Source: Paraburkholderia sprentiae WSM5005 (GTDB lineage Bacteria > Pseudomonadota > Gammaproteobacteria > Burkholderiales > Burkholderiaceae). Taken from it: a stretch of 64,000 nt of DNA. The DNA is taken from assembly GCF_001865575.2 (NCBI RefSeq), contig NZ_CP017561.2:1426001-1490000 (forward strand). Reading direction: 5' to 3'. Shown piece after piece: positions 54,756 through 63,984 of the stretch. Under the pieces are notes generated by a model that saw only the letters and a program-made list of their open reading frames with translations, had not been told where the DNA came from and searched no databases. The first letter of the stretch is position 1, and each line of letters begins with the position of its first letter. The position numbers and the translations under genes were made by a program.

Positions 54756-56087
54756 ATGGAACCGATCAAAGTTGGACTGCTGGGCTTCGGCACGGTAGGC
54801 AGCGGCACCTTCACGGTACTGCGCCGCAATCAGGAAGAAATCAAACGTCGCGCGGGCCGCGGCATCGAGATTGCGCGCATCGCCGTGCGCAACCCGGCCA
54901 AGGCGACCGCGGCGCTCGGCGGAGAAGCCGGCAGCGTGGCGCTGACCGATGACTTCAACGCGGTCGTCGACGATCCGTCGATCGCGATCGTCGCAGAAAT
55001 GATCGGCGGGACAGGCATCGCGCGCGAGCTCGTGCTGCGCGCGATCAAAAACGGCAAGCACGTGGTTACGGCCAACAAGGCGCTGCTCGCCGTGCATGGC
55101 ACGGAGATTTTCCAGGCGGCGCGCGCCAACGGCGTGATGGTCGCGTTCGAGGCGGCGGTGGCCGGCGGCATTCCAATCATCAAGGCGCTGCGCGAAGGTC
55201 TGACGGCCAACCGCATCCAGTACATCGCCGGCATCATCAACGGCACGACGAACTACATCCTGTCGGAGATGCGCGATCGCGGTCTCGATTTCGCGACCGC
55301 GCTGAAGGCTGCGCAGGAGCTCGGCTACGCGGAAGCGGACCCGACCTTCGACATCGAGGGCGTCGACGCCGCGCACAAGGCGACGATCATGAGCGCGATC
55401 GCGTTCGGCGTGCCGGTGCAGTTCGACCGCGCGTACGTCGAGGGCATCAGCAAGCTGGCCGCGATCGACATCACGTACGCCGGGGAGCTCGGCTACCGCA
55501 TCAAGCTGCTCGGCATCACGCGCCGCACCGACAAGGGCATCGAGCTGCGCGTGCACCCCACCCTGATTCCGGAAAAACGCCTGCTCGCCAATGTCGAAGG
55601 CGCGATGAACGCAGTCGTCGTGCACGGCGACGCAGTCGGCACGACGCTGTACTACGGCAAGGGCGCGGGTGCCGAGCCGACGGCTTCCGCCGTGGTGGCC
55701 GATCTCGTCGACGTGACGCGTCTGCACACGGCCGACCCCGAGCACCGCGTGCCGCATCTGGCCTTCCAGCCTGACAGCTTGTCGAATACGCCGATCCTGC
55801 CGATCGAAGAAGTCACGAGCGGCTACTACCTGCGCCTGCGCGTCGCCGACGTGACCGGCGTGCTCGCCGACATCACGCGCATTCTGGCGGACAGCGGCAT
55901 TTCGATCGACGCGCTGCTGCAAAAGGAATCGGAGGTCGTCGACGCGAACGGCAAGGGCGAAACCGACATCCTGCTGATCACGCACGAGACGGTGGAAAAG
56001 CAGGTCAACGCCGCAATCAGGTCGATCGAGGCGCTCGAAACCGTCGTCTCGCAAGTCACGAAGCTGCGCATGGAAGCGCTGAACTAG
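54756..56087 (+). CDS. hom: Homoserine dehydrogenase
   Basis: A 443-residue NADP-dependent enzyme that reduces aspartate semialdehyde to homoserine for threonine and methionine synthesis. The Rossmann start is IKVGLLGFGTVGSGTFTVLR. The catalytic region includes GIINGTTNYILSEM and ADPTFDIEGVDAAHKATIM. A C-terminal ACT domain (about residues 350-443), including YYLRLRVADVTGVLADITRI, indicates feedback control by threonine. It is monofunctional, unlike the aspartokinase fusions of E. coli. It precedes thrC by 8 bp, so the two are co-transcribed. Confidence 0.96.
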   Translation: MEPIKVGLLGFGTVGSGTFTVLRRNQEEIKRRAGRGIEIARIAVRNPAKATAALGGEAGSVALTDDFNAVVDDPSIAIVAEMIGGTGIARELVLRAIKNGKHVVTANKALLAVHGTEIFQAARANGVMVAFEAAVAGGIPIIKALREGLTANRIQYIAGIINGTTNYILSEMRDRGLDFATALKAAQELGYAEADPTFDIEGVDAAHKATIMSAIAFGVPVQFDRAYVEGISKLAAIDITYAGELGYRIKLLGITRRTDKGIELRVHPTLIPEKRLLANVEGAMNAVVVHGDAVGTTLYYGKGAGAEPTASAVVADLVDVTRLHTADPEHRVPHLAFQPDSLSNTPILPIEEVTSGYYLRLRVADVTGVLADITRILADSGISIDALLQKESEVVDANGKGETDILLITHETVEKQVNAAIRSIEALETVVSQVTKLRMEALN

Positions 56088-56095
56088 GCCGAACT

Positions 56096-57547
56096 ATGAA
56101 CTACCTCTCCACGCGCGGCGCCGGAGCCGGCGAGCGCCATACCTTCTCCGACATCCTGCTCGGCGGTCTCGCCAAAGACGGCGGCCTGTATCTGCCGGCC
56201 GACTATCCGCGCGTCACCGCGGACGAACTCACGCGTTGGCGCACGTTGCCGTACGCCGACCTCGCATTCGAGATTCTGTCGAAGTTCTGCGACGACATTC
56301 CCGCCGACGATCTGCGCGCACTCACGCGCAAGACCTACACGGCCGCGACCTACTGCAACGTGCGCGACGACGAAAGCGCCGCGCAGATCACGCCGCTGAA
56401 GACGCTCGGCGTCGAAGACGGCGCGCCGCTGTCGCTGCTCGAACTGTCGAATGGGCCGACGCTCGCGTTCAAGGACATGGCGATGCAGCTGATCGGCAAC
56501 CTGTTCGAGTACGCGCTCGCGAAGCACGGCGAAACGCTGAACATTCTCGGCGCGACGTCGGGCGACACCGGCAGCGCCGCCGAATACGCAATGCGCGGCA
56601 AGAAGGGCATCCGCGTGTTCATGCTGTCGCCGCACGGGAAAATGAGCGCGTTCCAGACCGCGCAGATGTACAGCCTGCAAGACCCGAACATCTTCAACCT
56701 CGCGGTGCAAGGCGTGTTCGACGACGCGCAGGACATCGTGAAGGCGGTGTCGAACGATCACGCGTTCAAGGCGAAGTACAAGATCGGCACGGTCAATTCG
56801 ATCAACTGGGCGCGGGTCGTCGCGCAGGTCGTCTACTACTTCAAGGGCTACTTTGCCGCGACGAAGTCGAACGACGAGCGGGTGTCGTTCACGGTGCCGT
56901 CGGGCAACTTCGGCAACGTGTGCGCGGGTCACATCGCGCGCATGATGGGTCTGCCGATCGAGAAGCTGGTCGTCGCGACCAACGAGAACGACGTGCTCGA
57001 CGAGTTCTTCCGCACCGGCATCTACCGCGTGCGCAAGGCGGCCGAGACGTATCACACCAGCAGCCCGAGCATGGATATCTCGAAGGCATCGAACTTCGAG
57101 CGCTTCGTGTACGACCTGCTCGGCCGCGATCCGGCGCGGGTGCTGCAACTGTTCCGCGACGTGGAGGAGAAGGGCGGCTTTGACCTCGCGGCAAGCGGCG
57201 ACTTCGCGCGTGTGAAGGCGTTCGGTTTCGTGTCGGGCAGCAGCAGCCACGACGCCCGCGTCGAGACGATCCGCGACGTGTTCCAGCGTTACGACACGAT
57301 GATCGACACGCACACGGCCGACGGCGTGAAGGTCGCGCGTGAGCACCTGCAGCCGGGCATGCCGATGATCGTGCTCGAGACCGCGCAGCCGATCAAATTT
57401 GGCGAGACGATCCGCGAGGCGCTGCTGCGCGAACCGGAGCGGCCGGCGGCGTTCTCGGGCATCGAGTCGCTGGCGCAGCGTTTCGAGGTCGTGCCCGCCG
57501 ATGCGCAACGGGTCAAGGACTTTATCGTCGCGCATACCGGCGAATAG
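56096..57547 (+). CDS. thrC: Threonine synthase
   Basis: A 483-residue PLP enzyme that converts phosphohomoserine to threonine. PLP lysine 126 is in NGPTLAFKDMAMQ. The phosphate-binding loop is in LGATSGDTGSAAEYAMRGKK, and VPSGNFGNVCAGHIARMMGL matches the long type of threonine synthase found in proteobacteria (E. coli 428 residues; this type near 480). It starts 8 bp after hom. No thrB is nearby; homoserine kinase must be encoded elsewhere. Confidence 0.96.
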   Translation: MNYLSTRGAGAGERHTFSDILLGGLAKDGGLYLPADYPRVTADELTRWRTLPYADLAFEILSKFCDDIPADDLRALTRKTYTAATYCNVRDDESAAQITPLKTLGVEDGAPLSLLELSNGPTLAFKDMAMQLIGNLFEYALAKHGETLNILGATSGDTGSAAEYAMRGKKGIRVFMLSPHGKMSAFQTAQMYSLQDPNIFNLAVQGVFDDAQDIVKAVSNDHAFKAKYKIGTVNSINWARVVAQVVYYFKGYFAATKSNDERVSFTVPSGNFGNVCAGHIARMMGLPIEKLVVATNENDVLDEFFRTGIYRVRKAAETYHTSSPSMDISKASNFERFVYDLLGRDPARVLQLFRDVEEKGGFDLAASGDFARVKAFGFVSGSSSHDARVETIRDVFQRYDTMIDTHTADGVKVAREHLQPGMPMIVLETAQPIKFGETIREALLREPERPAAFSGIESLAQRFEVVPADAQRVKDFIVAHTGE

Positions 57548-57559
57548 CGAGCAGCCGGG

Positions 57560-57588
57560 CCGCGCGAGCCGTTTTACGGCTCGTGCGG
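57560..57588 (+). terminator. Terminator-like hairpin after thrC
   Basis: CCGCGCGAGCCG pairs with CGGCTCGTGCGG, 12 bp with one mismatch, around a TTTTA loop. It lies 13 bp past the thrC stop and ahead of moeA. No U-tract follows, so the role is uncertain. Confidence 0.5.
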
Positions 57589-57676
57589 CATTCGCGAAGC
57601 CCCATGACGCCCGCCGCCCAGGCTGTCGGCATCGGCCGCTACAATGTGCTTTTAACCTGCGGCTTCGATACTCCAG

Positions 57677-58939
57677 ATGTCCATTCCCACGCCCCGCGCT
57701 CCGCTGCTCGCCACTGCCGATGCGTTGGCGATCCTGCTCGACGCCGCGCGCCCGATCGACGGTACGCAAACGCTGCCGACGCTCGACGCGCTGAATCGCG
57801 TGCTCGCCGCCGACGTTACGTCGCCGCTCGACGTGCCGCCGATGAACACGAGCGCGATGGACGGCTACGCGGTCCGCATCGCCGATCTCGCGCACGGCAG
57901 CCGGCTGCGGGTCTCGCAGCGCATTCCGGCCGGCCATGCACCGACGCCGCTCGCGCCTGACAGCGCGGCGCGCATCTTCACCGGCGCGACGGTGCCCGCT
58001 GGCGCGGACGCGGTCGTGATGCAGGAGCAGACCGAGGTGGCGGGCGACGAAGTCACGATCGTGCACCGTCCGCGCGCGGGCGAGTGGATCACCGCGCAGG
58101 GCGCCGATATTCGCGCTGGCTCGGTCATCCTGCCGGCCGGCACGCGGCTCACGCCGCAGGCGTTGGGACTTGCCGCGTCGGTCGGATGCGCGGGGCTCCA
58201 GGTGCGCCGCCGCGTGAAGGTCGCCGTATTCTTTACCGGCGACGAACTGACGATGCCCGGCGAGCCGCTGAAGCCCGGCGCGATCTACAACTCGAATCGC
58301 TTTACGCTGCGCGGCCTGCTCGACAAGCTCGGCTGCGACGTGACCGACTACGGCATCGTCGCCGATCAGCTCGACGCGACCCGCGCGACGCTGCGCGAAG
58401 CCGCCCGGGCGCACGATCTTATTCTCACCTGCGGCGGCGTGTCGGTCGGCGACGAGGATCACGTGAAGCCGGCGGTCGAGGCCGAAGGGCGTCTGTCGAT
58501 GTGGCAGATCGCCATGAAGCCGGGCAAGCCGCTTGCGTTCGGCACGGTGCGCCGTGGCGCGGGTGGTACACGTGATGCCGTTGGGGGCGAGCCGGCCGAA
58601 ACGTTTTTCATCGGCCTGCCCGGCAATCCGGTGTCGAGCTTCGTGACGTTCCTGCTGTTCGTGCGTCCGTTCGTGCTGCGGCTGGCCGGCGCGCAGGCGG
58701 TCGCGCCGCGCGCGCTGTCGCTGCGCGCCGACTTCACGCAGGGCAAGGCCGATCGCCGCAACGAGTTCCTGCGTGCGCGCGTCAACGCGGCGGGCGGGCT
58801 CGATCTGTTCGCTAACCAGAGCTCGGCCGTGTTGACGTCGACCGTCTGGGGCGACGGCCTGATCGACAATCCGCCGAACCACGCGATCAGCGCCGGCGAA
58901 ACCGTGCGCTTCATTCCGTTTTCCGAACTGTTGAACTGA
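57677..58939 (+). CDS. moeA: Molybdopterin molybdenumtransferase MoeA
   Basis: A 420-residue enzyme that inserts molybdate into molybdopterin (adenylylated MPT) to form the molybdenum cofactor. Four-domain layout: domain with VPPMNTSAMDGYAVRIADLA, the segment ARIFTGATVPAGADAVVMQE, the catalytic MoCF domain with VAVFFTGDELTMPGEPL and CGGVSVGDEDHVKPAVEA, and a C-terminal barrel ending SAGETVRFIPF. The GLPGNPVSSFVTFLLFVRPF segment is diagnostic. It starts 129 bp after thrC and precedes moaD, moaE. Confidence 0.95.
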   Translation: MSIPTPRAPLLATADALAILLDAARPIDGTQTLPTLDALNRVLAADVTSPLDVPPMNTSAMDGYAVRIADLAHGSRLRVSQRIPAGHAPTPLAPDSAARIFTGATVPAGADAVVMQEQTEVAGDEVTIVHRPRAGEWITAQGADIRAGSVILPAGTRLTPQALGLAASVGCAGLQVRRRVKVAVFFTGDELTMPGEPLKPGAIYNSNRFTLRGLLDKLGCDVTDYGIVADQLDATRATLREAARAHDLILTCGGVSVGDEDHVKPAVEAEGRLSMWQIAMKPGKPLAFGTVRRGAGGTRDAVGGEPAETFFIGLPGNPVSSFVTFLLFVRPFVLRLAGAQAVAPRALSLRADFTQGKADRRNEFLRARVNAAGGLDLFANQSSAVLTSTVWGDGLIDNPPNHAISAGETVRFIPFSELLN

Positions 58940-58984
58940 GACCGGTCATTCGCGGCATGCGCGGCACAGACCGGCGGTACCCCG

Positions 58985-59242
58985 ATGAAGATTGAACTCC
59001 GATACTTTGCGAGCGTGCGAGAAGCGCTCGACACGTCCGACGAAACCGTCGAGGTGCCCGACGGCATCGCGACCGTCGGCGACGTGCGTGCGTGGCTGCG
59101 CGTGCGCGGCGGCATCTGGGCCGAGACGCTCGCCGAAGGCCGCGCGCTGCGCATGGCCTGCAACCACGTGATGACCGACGCGAGCACCCGCATCACCGAG
59201 GGTTGCGAGGTCGCGTTCTTTCCGCCTGTCACCGGCGGCTGA
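58985..59242 (+). CDS. moaD: Molybdopterin synthase small subunit
   Basis: An 85-residue ubiquitin-like sulfur carrier. It begins IELRYFASVREALDTSDETV and ends FFPPVTGG, whose terminal Gly-Gly is thiocarboxylated to donate sulfur to precursor Z. Length matches E. coli MoaD (81). It lies between moeA and moaE with gaps of 45 and 50 bp, so the three are one operon in which MoaD pairs with MoaE. ATG start after TACCCCG. Confidence 0.95.
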   Translation: MKIELRYFASVREALDTSDETVEVPDGIATVGDVRAWLRVRGGIWAETLAEGRALRMACNHVMTDASTRITEGCEVAFFPPVTGG

Positions 59243-59292
59243 GCCGCGCTCACGCACCTCTCGCCAGCGACACAAGCCCTCAGGAGCCATCC

Positions 59293-59769
59293 ATGCCCGT
59301 CCGGGTTCAGACCGAAGACTTCGACCTCAGCGCCGAGGTGGCCGCGCTGCGCGCGCGCAATCCGAAGATCGGTGCGCTCGCGTGCTTCGTCGGCACCGTG
59401 CGCGACGTCAACGAGGGCAGCGCAGTCGAAACGATGGAACTGGAGCACTATCCGGGCATGACCGAGAAGTCGCTCGAGGCGATCGTCGAGCGCGCGCGCG
59501 AACGCTGGCGCGGCATCGAAGTGCTGATCGTGCATCGCGTCGGCAAGCTGTATCCGCTCGATCAGATCGTGCTCGTCGCGACGACGGCCGCGCATCGTGG
59601 TGACGCGTTTGCGTCATGCGAATTCGTGATGGACTATCTGAAGACCGAAGCGCCGTTCTGGAAGAAGGAGAAAACCGACGCGGGCGAGCGCTGGGTCGAC
59701 GCACGCGTGACCGACGATGCCGCGCTCGCGCGCTGGCGCACCGAGGCGGGAAAGCCGAGCGCGGAGTAG
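59293..59769 (+). CDS. moaE: Molybdopterin synthase catalytic subunit
   Basis: A 158-residue partner of MoaD that converts cyclic pyranopterin monophosphate to molybdopterin. Characteristic segments are ALACFVGTVRDVNEGSAVET, YPGMTEKSLEAIVERARERW, HRVGKLYPLDQIVLVATTAA and the catalytic lysines in LKTEAPFWKKEKTDAGERW. GAGCCATCC precedes the ATG at 59293, with AGGAG a few bases earlier. The last gene of the moeA-moaD-moaE run; the next gene converges. Confidence 0.95.
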   Translation: MPVRVQTEDFDLSAEVAALRARNPKIGALACFVGTVRDVNEGSAVETMELEHYPGMTEKSLEAIVERARERWRGIEVLIVHRVGKLYPLDQIVLVATTAAHRGDAFASCEFVMDYLKTEAPFWKKEKTDAGERWVDARVTDDAALARWRTEAGKPSAE

Positions 59770-59841
59770 GCGAGCCCGCCGGCCGCCGGGCTGCCACGGC
59801 GGGAGCGGCGTCCTTGTGTCAGGGCGGGTGCCGGCTCGAGT

Positions 59842-60387
59842 TCACTCGTCCCGTGGGCGTCCGATGATCGGCACCGGAAACGGTTCGCCGGCCGGCCGCG
59901 ACAGATGCTCGCCATCGTCATCATCGCGCGCCCGACGCTTCGGCGCGACGCGCTCGAGCAGCGCCTGCTGCTCCGGCGGAATCTTGTAGTCCCAGCCGAA
60001 ACGGCTCAGTTGCAGACTCTGCGCGATCCGCAGCGCCGGCTCCATGAAACGGACCGCCGCGGCCGGCTGATAGCGCGATTCGACCGTATCGAGGAACAGG
60101 TGCAGCCAGCGGCTGAAATGCTGCGGCTCGATGCCTTCGAGCGGTTGATGCGCCTGCTGCACATTGCCGCGATACTGCTTCGCACCGAGCACGAGGCTGC
60201 TCCAGAACGTGCACATCTTCGGCAGATGGTCGTCCCAGCGGCCCGCGAGCTTCGCGTCGAAGACGGGGCCCAGCAGCGGATCGGCGCGCACGCGATCGTA
60301 AAAGCCGTGGACGAGGTCGCGGATATTCGCGTCGGTGGGTTCGGCCGCGCGCTCGACCGGTGGCGCGGCGGGGAAAGACGGATTCAT
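59842..60387 (-). CDS. Group III truncated hemoglobin
   Basis: A 181-residue heme protein of the class III truncated hemoglobin type, like Campylobacter Ctb. The 2/2 fold starts NIRDLVHGFYDRVRADPLLG and continues with PKMCTFWSSLVLGAKQYRGN, then AHQPLEGIEPQHFSRWLHLF, which supplies heme-contact residues. It has a charged tail of about 45 residues after the globin core. Roles include oxygen or nitric oxide handling. The ATG at 60387 was used; an upstream in-frame ATG at 60501 would add 38 residues with no globin features. It is divergent from an NsrR-like regulator, pointing to NO response. Confidence 0.88.
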   Translation of the reverse strand: MNPSFPAAPPVERAAEPTDANIRDLVHGFYDRVRADPLLGPVFDAKLAGRWDDHLPKMCTFWSSLVLGAKQYRGNVQQAHQPLEGIEPQHFSRWLHLFLDTVESRYQPAAAVRFMEPALRIAQSLQLSRFGWDYKIPPEQQALLERVAPKRRARDDDDGEHLSRPAGEPFPVPIIGRPRDE

Positions 60388-60474
60388 GCGGATTCCAAAA
60401 AATGCGGGTGCCGATGGCGGCTGAGCAGAGCGCCGAACCCCCCGTTTTTCTAACAAACGGTTGATGCGGAAAAA

Positions 60475-60489
60475 GATACTATTGCTATC
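60475..60489. promoter_or_regulatory. Candidate operator between hemoglobin and NsrR-like genes
   Basis: GATACTATTGCTATC is a 15-bp near-palindrome (outer GATA/TATC) inside an AT-rich patch. It lies in the 251-bp gap between the divergent genes and may be an Rrf2-type site; the match to the enterobacterial NsrR consensus is only partial. Confidence 0.3.
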
Positions 60490-60638
60490 CGAAACAGCCA
60501 TGCAACGCGATTCGACGAACGACGCCGCCAGCCAGTCATGTTAGGGCGCGGCGCTCGTTCAGGGCAAGCTTTGCGTCGATGCGGTTATCGGCACGTTCAA
60601 GGCACTTGCTCGCAGCCTTTCACGCTATACCAGGACTT

Positions 60639-61169
60639 ATGAGACTTACCGACTATACGGATTACGCGCTGCGCGTGCTGGTGTACCTTGCCGTGCGGGG
60701 CGACGGATTATCGACGATTCAGGATATTTCGCAAGCTTACGGCATCTCGAAGAACCATCTGATGAAGGTCGTGCAGCAACTCGGCGAACTCGGCTGGGTG
60801 GAAACCGTGCGCGGCCGCAATGGCGGGCTGCGGCTCGGCGCGCAATCGCTCACGCTGACCGTCGGCGACGTGGTACGCGTCACCGAAAGCGACTTTGCGC
60901 TGGTCGGCTGCCTGCCAGACCGGCAGGGCCAGCAGCGGCCTTGCGTGATCACGTCTCAGTGCCGGCTGCGTGGCGCGCTGCAGGCGGCGAACCTCGCTTT
61001 TCTCACCGAGCTCGATCACTATACGATCGGCGCAGTCGCGCAGCCGGAAAGTCACCTCGCGGCGTTGCTGGGATTAGGTCCCACGATTCAGGTGGTGCCG
61101 CTGCCGGTTCCGGTGGCTTCGCAGAGCACGCACAGCGGCGGTTCGGCGCGGCTGGGCCTGAAGAACTAG
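60639..61169 (+). CDS. nsrR: Rrf2-family regulator, NsrR-like
   Basis: A 176-residue winged-helix protein. MRLTDYTDYALRVLVYLAV and the helix pair around ISQAYGISKNHLMKVVQQLG match NsrR closely. Three cysteines follow in GCLPDRQGQQRPCVITSQCR, able to hold an Fe-S cluster that senses nitric oxide. The tail after about residue 145 is longer than E. coli NsrR (141 residues) and polar. The divergent truncated hemoglobin is the likely target. CCAGGAC precedes the ATG. Confidence 0.85.
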   Translation: MRLTDYTDYALRVLVYLAVRGDGLSTIQDISQAYGISKNHLMKVVQQLGELGWVETVRGRNGGLRLGAQSLTLTVGDVVRVTESDFALVGCLPDRQGQQRPCVITSQCRLRGALQAANLAFLTELDHYTIGAVAQPESHLAALLGLGPTIQVVPLPVPVASQSTHSGGSARLGLKN

Positions 61170-61281
61170 AACATCCGGACGGCTGAGCGATGCGCAAACG
61201 CGCGCAGCCACGGCACGGGGAAACATCGCGGCAGTTCTTGCGCTCAAATGTTAAATAGTTGCGACCGAGGCCAAAAAAGCG

Positions 61282-61309
61282 CTTGAAACCCTAATAAAAC
61301 GCCTCATTT
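61282..61309 (+). promoter_or_regulatory. Sigma-32 (RpoH) promoter of clpB
   Basis: CTTGAAA (61282-61288), a perfect -35, is 13 bp from CCTCATTT (61302-61309), which has one mismatch to CCCCATNT. It ends 29 bp before the clpB start. This places clpB in the heat-shock regulon. Confidence 0.85.
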
Positions 61310-61338
61310 TGGTGGTAATCGAAATTGGAGGTCTCTTG

Positions 61339-63936
61339 ATGAGAATCGACAAACTCACCACTAAATTCCAGGAAGCGCTCGCGGACGCCCAAAGTCTGGC
61401 GGTTGGCCACGACAACCAGTACATCGAACCGGTCCACGTACTGGCGGCGCTCGTCGCGCAGCAGGACGGCTCCGCCCGTTCGCTGCTGTCGCGCGCCGGC
61501 GTGCATGTGCAGCCGCTGCAAACCGCACTGAACGATGCGATCACGCGGCTGCCGCAAGTGCGGGGCACCGACGGCAACGTGCAGATCGGCCGCGAACTGA
61601 CCGGTCTGTTGAACCAGGCCGACAAGGAAGCGCAGAAGCTCAACGATACGTTCATCGCGAGCGAAATGTTCCTGCTCGCGGTCGCCGACGACAAGAGCGA
61701 GGCCGGTCGCCTCGCGCGCGAGCACGGGTTGTCGCGCAAGTCGCTCGAAAGCGCGATCGCCGCGGTGCGCGGCGGCTCGCAGGTGCATAGTCAGGACGCC
61801 GAAAGCCAGCGCGAGGCGCTGAAGAAATACACCATCGACCTGACCGAGCGCGCCCGCGCCGGCAAGCTCGATCCCGTGATCGGTCGCGACGACGAAATCC
61901 GCCGTTCCATCCAGATCCTGCAGCGCCGCACCAAGAACAACCCGGTGCTGATCGGCGAGCCGGGCGTGGGCAAGACCGCGATCGTCGAAGGTCTCGCGCA
62001 GCGCATCGTCAACGGCGAAGTGCCGGAAACGCTGAAGAACAAGCGCGTGCTGTCGCTCGACATGGCCGCGCTGCTGGCAGGCGCCAAATATCGCGGCGAG
62101 TTCGAGGAGCGCCTGAAGGCCGTGCTCAACGACATCGCGAAAGACGAAGGGCAAACCATCGTCTTCATCGACGAAATCCACACCATGGTCGGCGCCGGCA
62201 AGGCCGAAGGCGCGATGGACGCGGGCAACATGCTCAAGCCTGCGCTGTCGCGCGGCGAGCTGCATTGCGTCGGCGCGACCACGCTCGACGAATACCGCAA
62301 GTACATCGAGAAGGATGCCGCGCTCGAGCGCCGCTTCCAGAAAGTGCTGGTGGACGAACCGTCGGTCGAGGCGACCATCGCGATCCTGCGCGGTTTGCAG
62401 GAGCGCTACGAGCTGCACCACGGCGTCGACATCACCGACCCGGCGATCGTCGCGGCCGCGGAACTGTCGCATCGCTACATCACGGACCGCTTCCTGCCGG
62501 ACAAGGCGATCGATCTGATCGACGAAGCCGCGTCCAAGATCAAGATGGAGATCGACTCGAAGCCGGAAGAGATGGATCGGCTCGATCGTCGCCTGATCCA
62601 GCTGAAGATCGAACGCGAAGCGGTGAAGAAGGAGAAGGACGAAGCATCGCAAAAGCGTCTGCAGCTGATCGAAGAGGAAATCGAACGGCTCAATCGCGAA
62701 TATTCGGACCTCGATGAAATCTGGACCGCGGAAAAAGCAGCGGTGCAAGGCAGCGCACAGTTGAAGGAAGAGATCGAGAAAACCCGCGCGGAAATCACGC
62801 GTTTGCAGCGCGAAGGCAAGCTCGAGAAGGTCGCCGAACTGCAGTACGGCAAGCTGCCGGGTCTCGAAGCGCAGTTGAAGGAAGTCACGCGCGCCGAAGC
62901 CGAGGAGCAGAACAGTCCGAAGCGTCCGCGTCTGTTGCGCACGCAGGTCGGCGCGGAAGAAATCGCCGAAGTCGTGTCGCGGGCCACCGGTATTCCGGTG
63001 TCGCGCATGATGCAGGGCGAGCGCGAAAAGCTGCTGCAAATCGAGTCGAAGCTGCACGAGCGCGTAGTCGGTCAGGATGAGGCGATCAGCGCGGTTGCTG
63101 ATGCGATTCGCCGCTCGCGCGCCGGTCTGTCGGACCCGAATCGACCGTACGGCTCGTTCCTGTTCCTTGGGCCGACCGGCGTGGGCAAGACCGAGCTGTG
63201 CAAGGCGTTGGCGTCGTTCCTGTTCGATTCGGAAGAGCACCTCATTCGTATCGACATGAGCGAGTTCATGGAGAAGCACAGCGTCGCGCGTCTGATCGGC
63301 GCGCCGCCGGGATACGTTGGCTACGAGGAGGGCGGTTATCTGACCGAGGCCGTGCGTCGCAAGCCGTATAGCGTGATCCTGCTCGACGAAATCGAGAAGG
63401 CGCATCCGGACGTGTTCAACGTGCTGCTGCAGGTGCTCGACGACGGCCGCATGACCGATGGCCAGGGCCGCACCGTCGACTTCAAGAACACGGTGATCGT
63501 GATGACCTCGAACCTCGGTTCGCAGGTGATCCAGTCGATGGTCGACGCGTCGCAGGACGCAGTGAAGGACGCAGTGTGGGAAGAGGTGAGGCTGCACTTC
63601 CGGCCCGAGTTCCTGAACCGGATCGACGACGTCGTCGTGTTCCATGCGCTCGACCGCTCGAACATCCAGTCGATCGCGCGGATCCAGTTGCAGCGTCTGC
63701 ACGAGCGGCTGGCGAAGCTCGACATGCAGCTGGTGGTGTCGGACGCGGCGCTAGAGCACATCGGCAAGGTCGGCTACGATCCGCTGTTCGGTGCGCGACC
63801 GCTGAAGCGCGCGATTCAGCAGGAGATCGAGAACCCGATCGCGAAGCTGATTCTCGCCGGCAAGTTCGGTCCGAAGGATGTGATTCCGGTCGAAGTGGAC
63901 GATGGCGAACTGCAGTTCGAACGCGTCGTGCACTGA
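61339..63936 (+). CDS. clpB: ATP-dependent disaggregase ClpB
   Basis: An 865-residue Hsp104-type chaperone that, with DnaK, pulls proteins out of aggregates. The N-domain covers about residues 1-145 (start [20 protein letters not shown]). AAA domain 1 has Walker A GEPGVGKT near residues 206-213 and Walker [15 protein letters not shown]. The coiled-coil M-domain lies near 400-530. AAA domain 2 has Walker A GPTGVGKT near residues 612-619 and [17 protein letters not shown] at 61339 follows TTGGAGGTCTCTTG. An internal start for the short isoform is possible, as in E. coli. A heat-shock promoter lies just upstream. Length matches E. coli ClpB (857). Confidence 0.97.
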   Translation: MRIDKLTTKFQEALADAQSLAVGHDNQYIEPVHVLAALVAQQDGSARSLLSRAGVHVQPLQTALNDAITRLPQVRGTDGNVQIGRELTGLLNQADKEAQKLNDTFIASEMFLLAVADDKSEAGRLAREHGLSRKSLESAIAAVRGGSQVHSQDAESQREALKKYTIDLTERARAGKLDPVIGRDDEIRRSIQILQRRTKNNPVLIGEPGVGKTAIVEGLAQRIVNGEVPETLKNKRVLSLDMAALLAGAKYRGEFEERLKAVLNDIAKDEGQTIVFIDEIHTMVGAGKAEGAMDAGNMLKPALSRGELHCVGATTLDEYRKYIEKDAALERRFQKVLVDEPSVEATIAILRGLQERYELHHGVDITDPAIVAAAELSHRYITDRFLPDKAIDLIDEAASKIKMEIDSKPEEMDRLDRRLIQLKIEREAVKKEKDEASQKRLQLIEEEIERLNREYSDLDEIWTAEKAAVQGSAQLKEEIEKTRAEITRLQREGKLEKVAELQYGKLPGLEAQLKEVTRAEAEEQNSPKRPRLLRTQVGAEEIAEVVSRATGIPVSRMMQGEREKLLQIESKLHERVVGQDEAISAVADAIRRSRAGLSDPNRPYGSFLFLGPTGVGKTELCKALASFLFDSEEHLIRIDMSEFMEKHSVARLIGAPPGYVGYEEGGYLTEAVRRKPYSVILLDEIEKAHPDVFNVLLQVLDDGRMTDGQGRTVDFKNTVIVMTSNLGSQVIQSMVDASQDAVKDAVWEEVRLHFRPEFLNRIDDVVVFHALDRSNIQSIARIQLQRLHERLAKLDMQLVVSDAALEHIGKVGYDPLFGARPLKRAIQQEIENPIAKLILAGKFGPKDVIPVEVDDGELQFERVVH

Positions 63937-63959
63937 GCGCGATGGCTCGGTGACACGAC

Positions 63960-63984
63960 GGCACGGCGGTAGATGAGCCGTGCC
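63960..63984 (+). terminator. Hairpin after clpB, probable terminator
   Basis: GGCACGGC pairs perfectly with GCCGTGCC around a 9-base loop, 23 bp after the clpB stop. The window ends shortly after, with no T-run visible on this strand. Confidence 0.5.

Noticed and set aside
61291..63702. 803-codon frame on the minus strand opposite clpB
   Set aside because: Shadow of clpB; composition is dominated by codon-position bias and no domain is visible.
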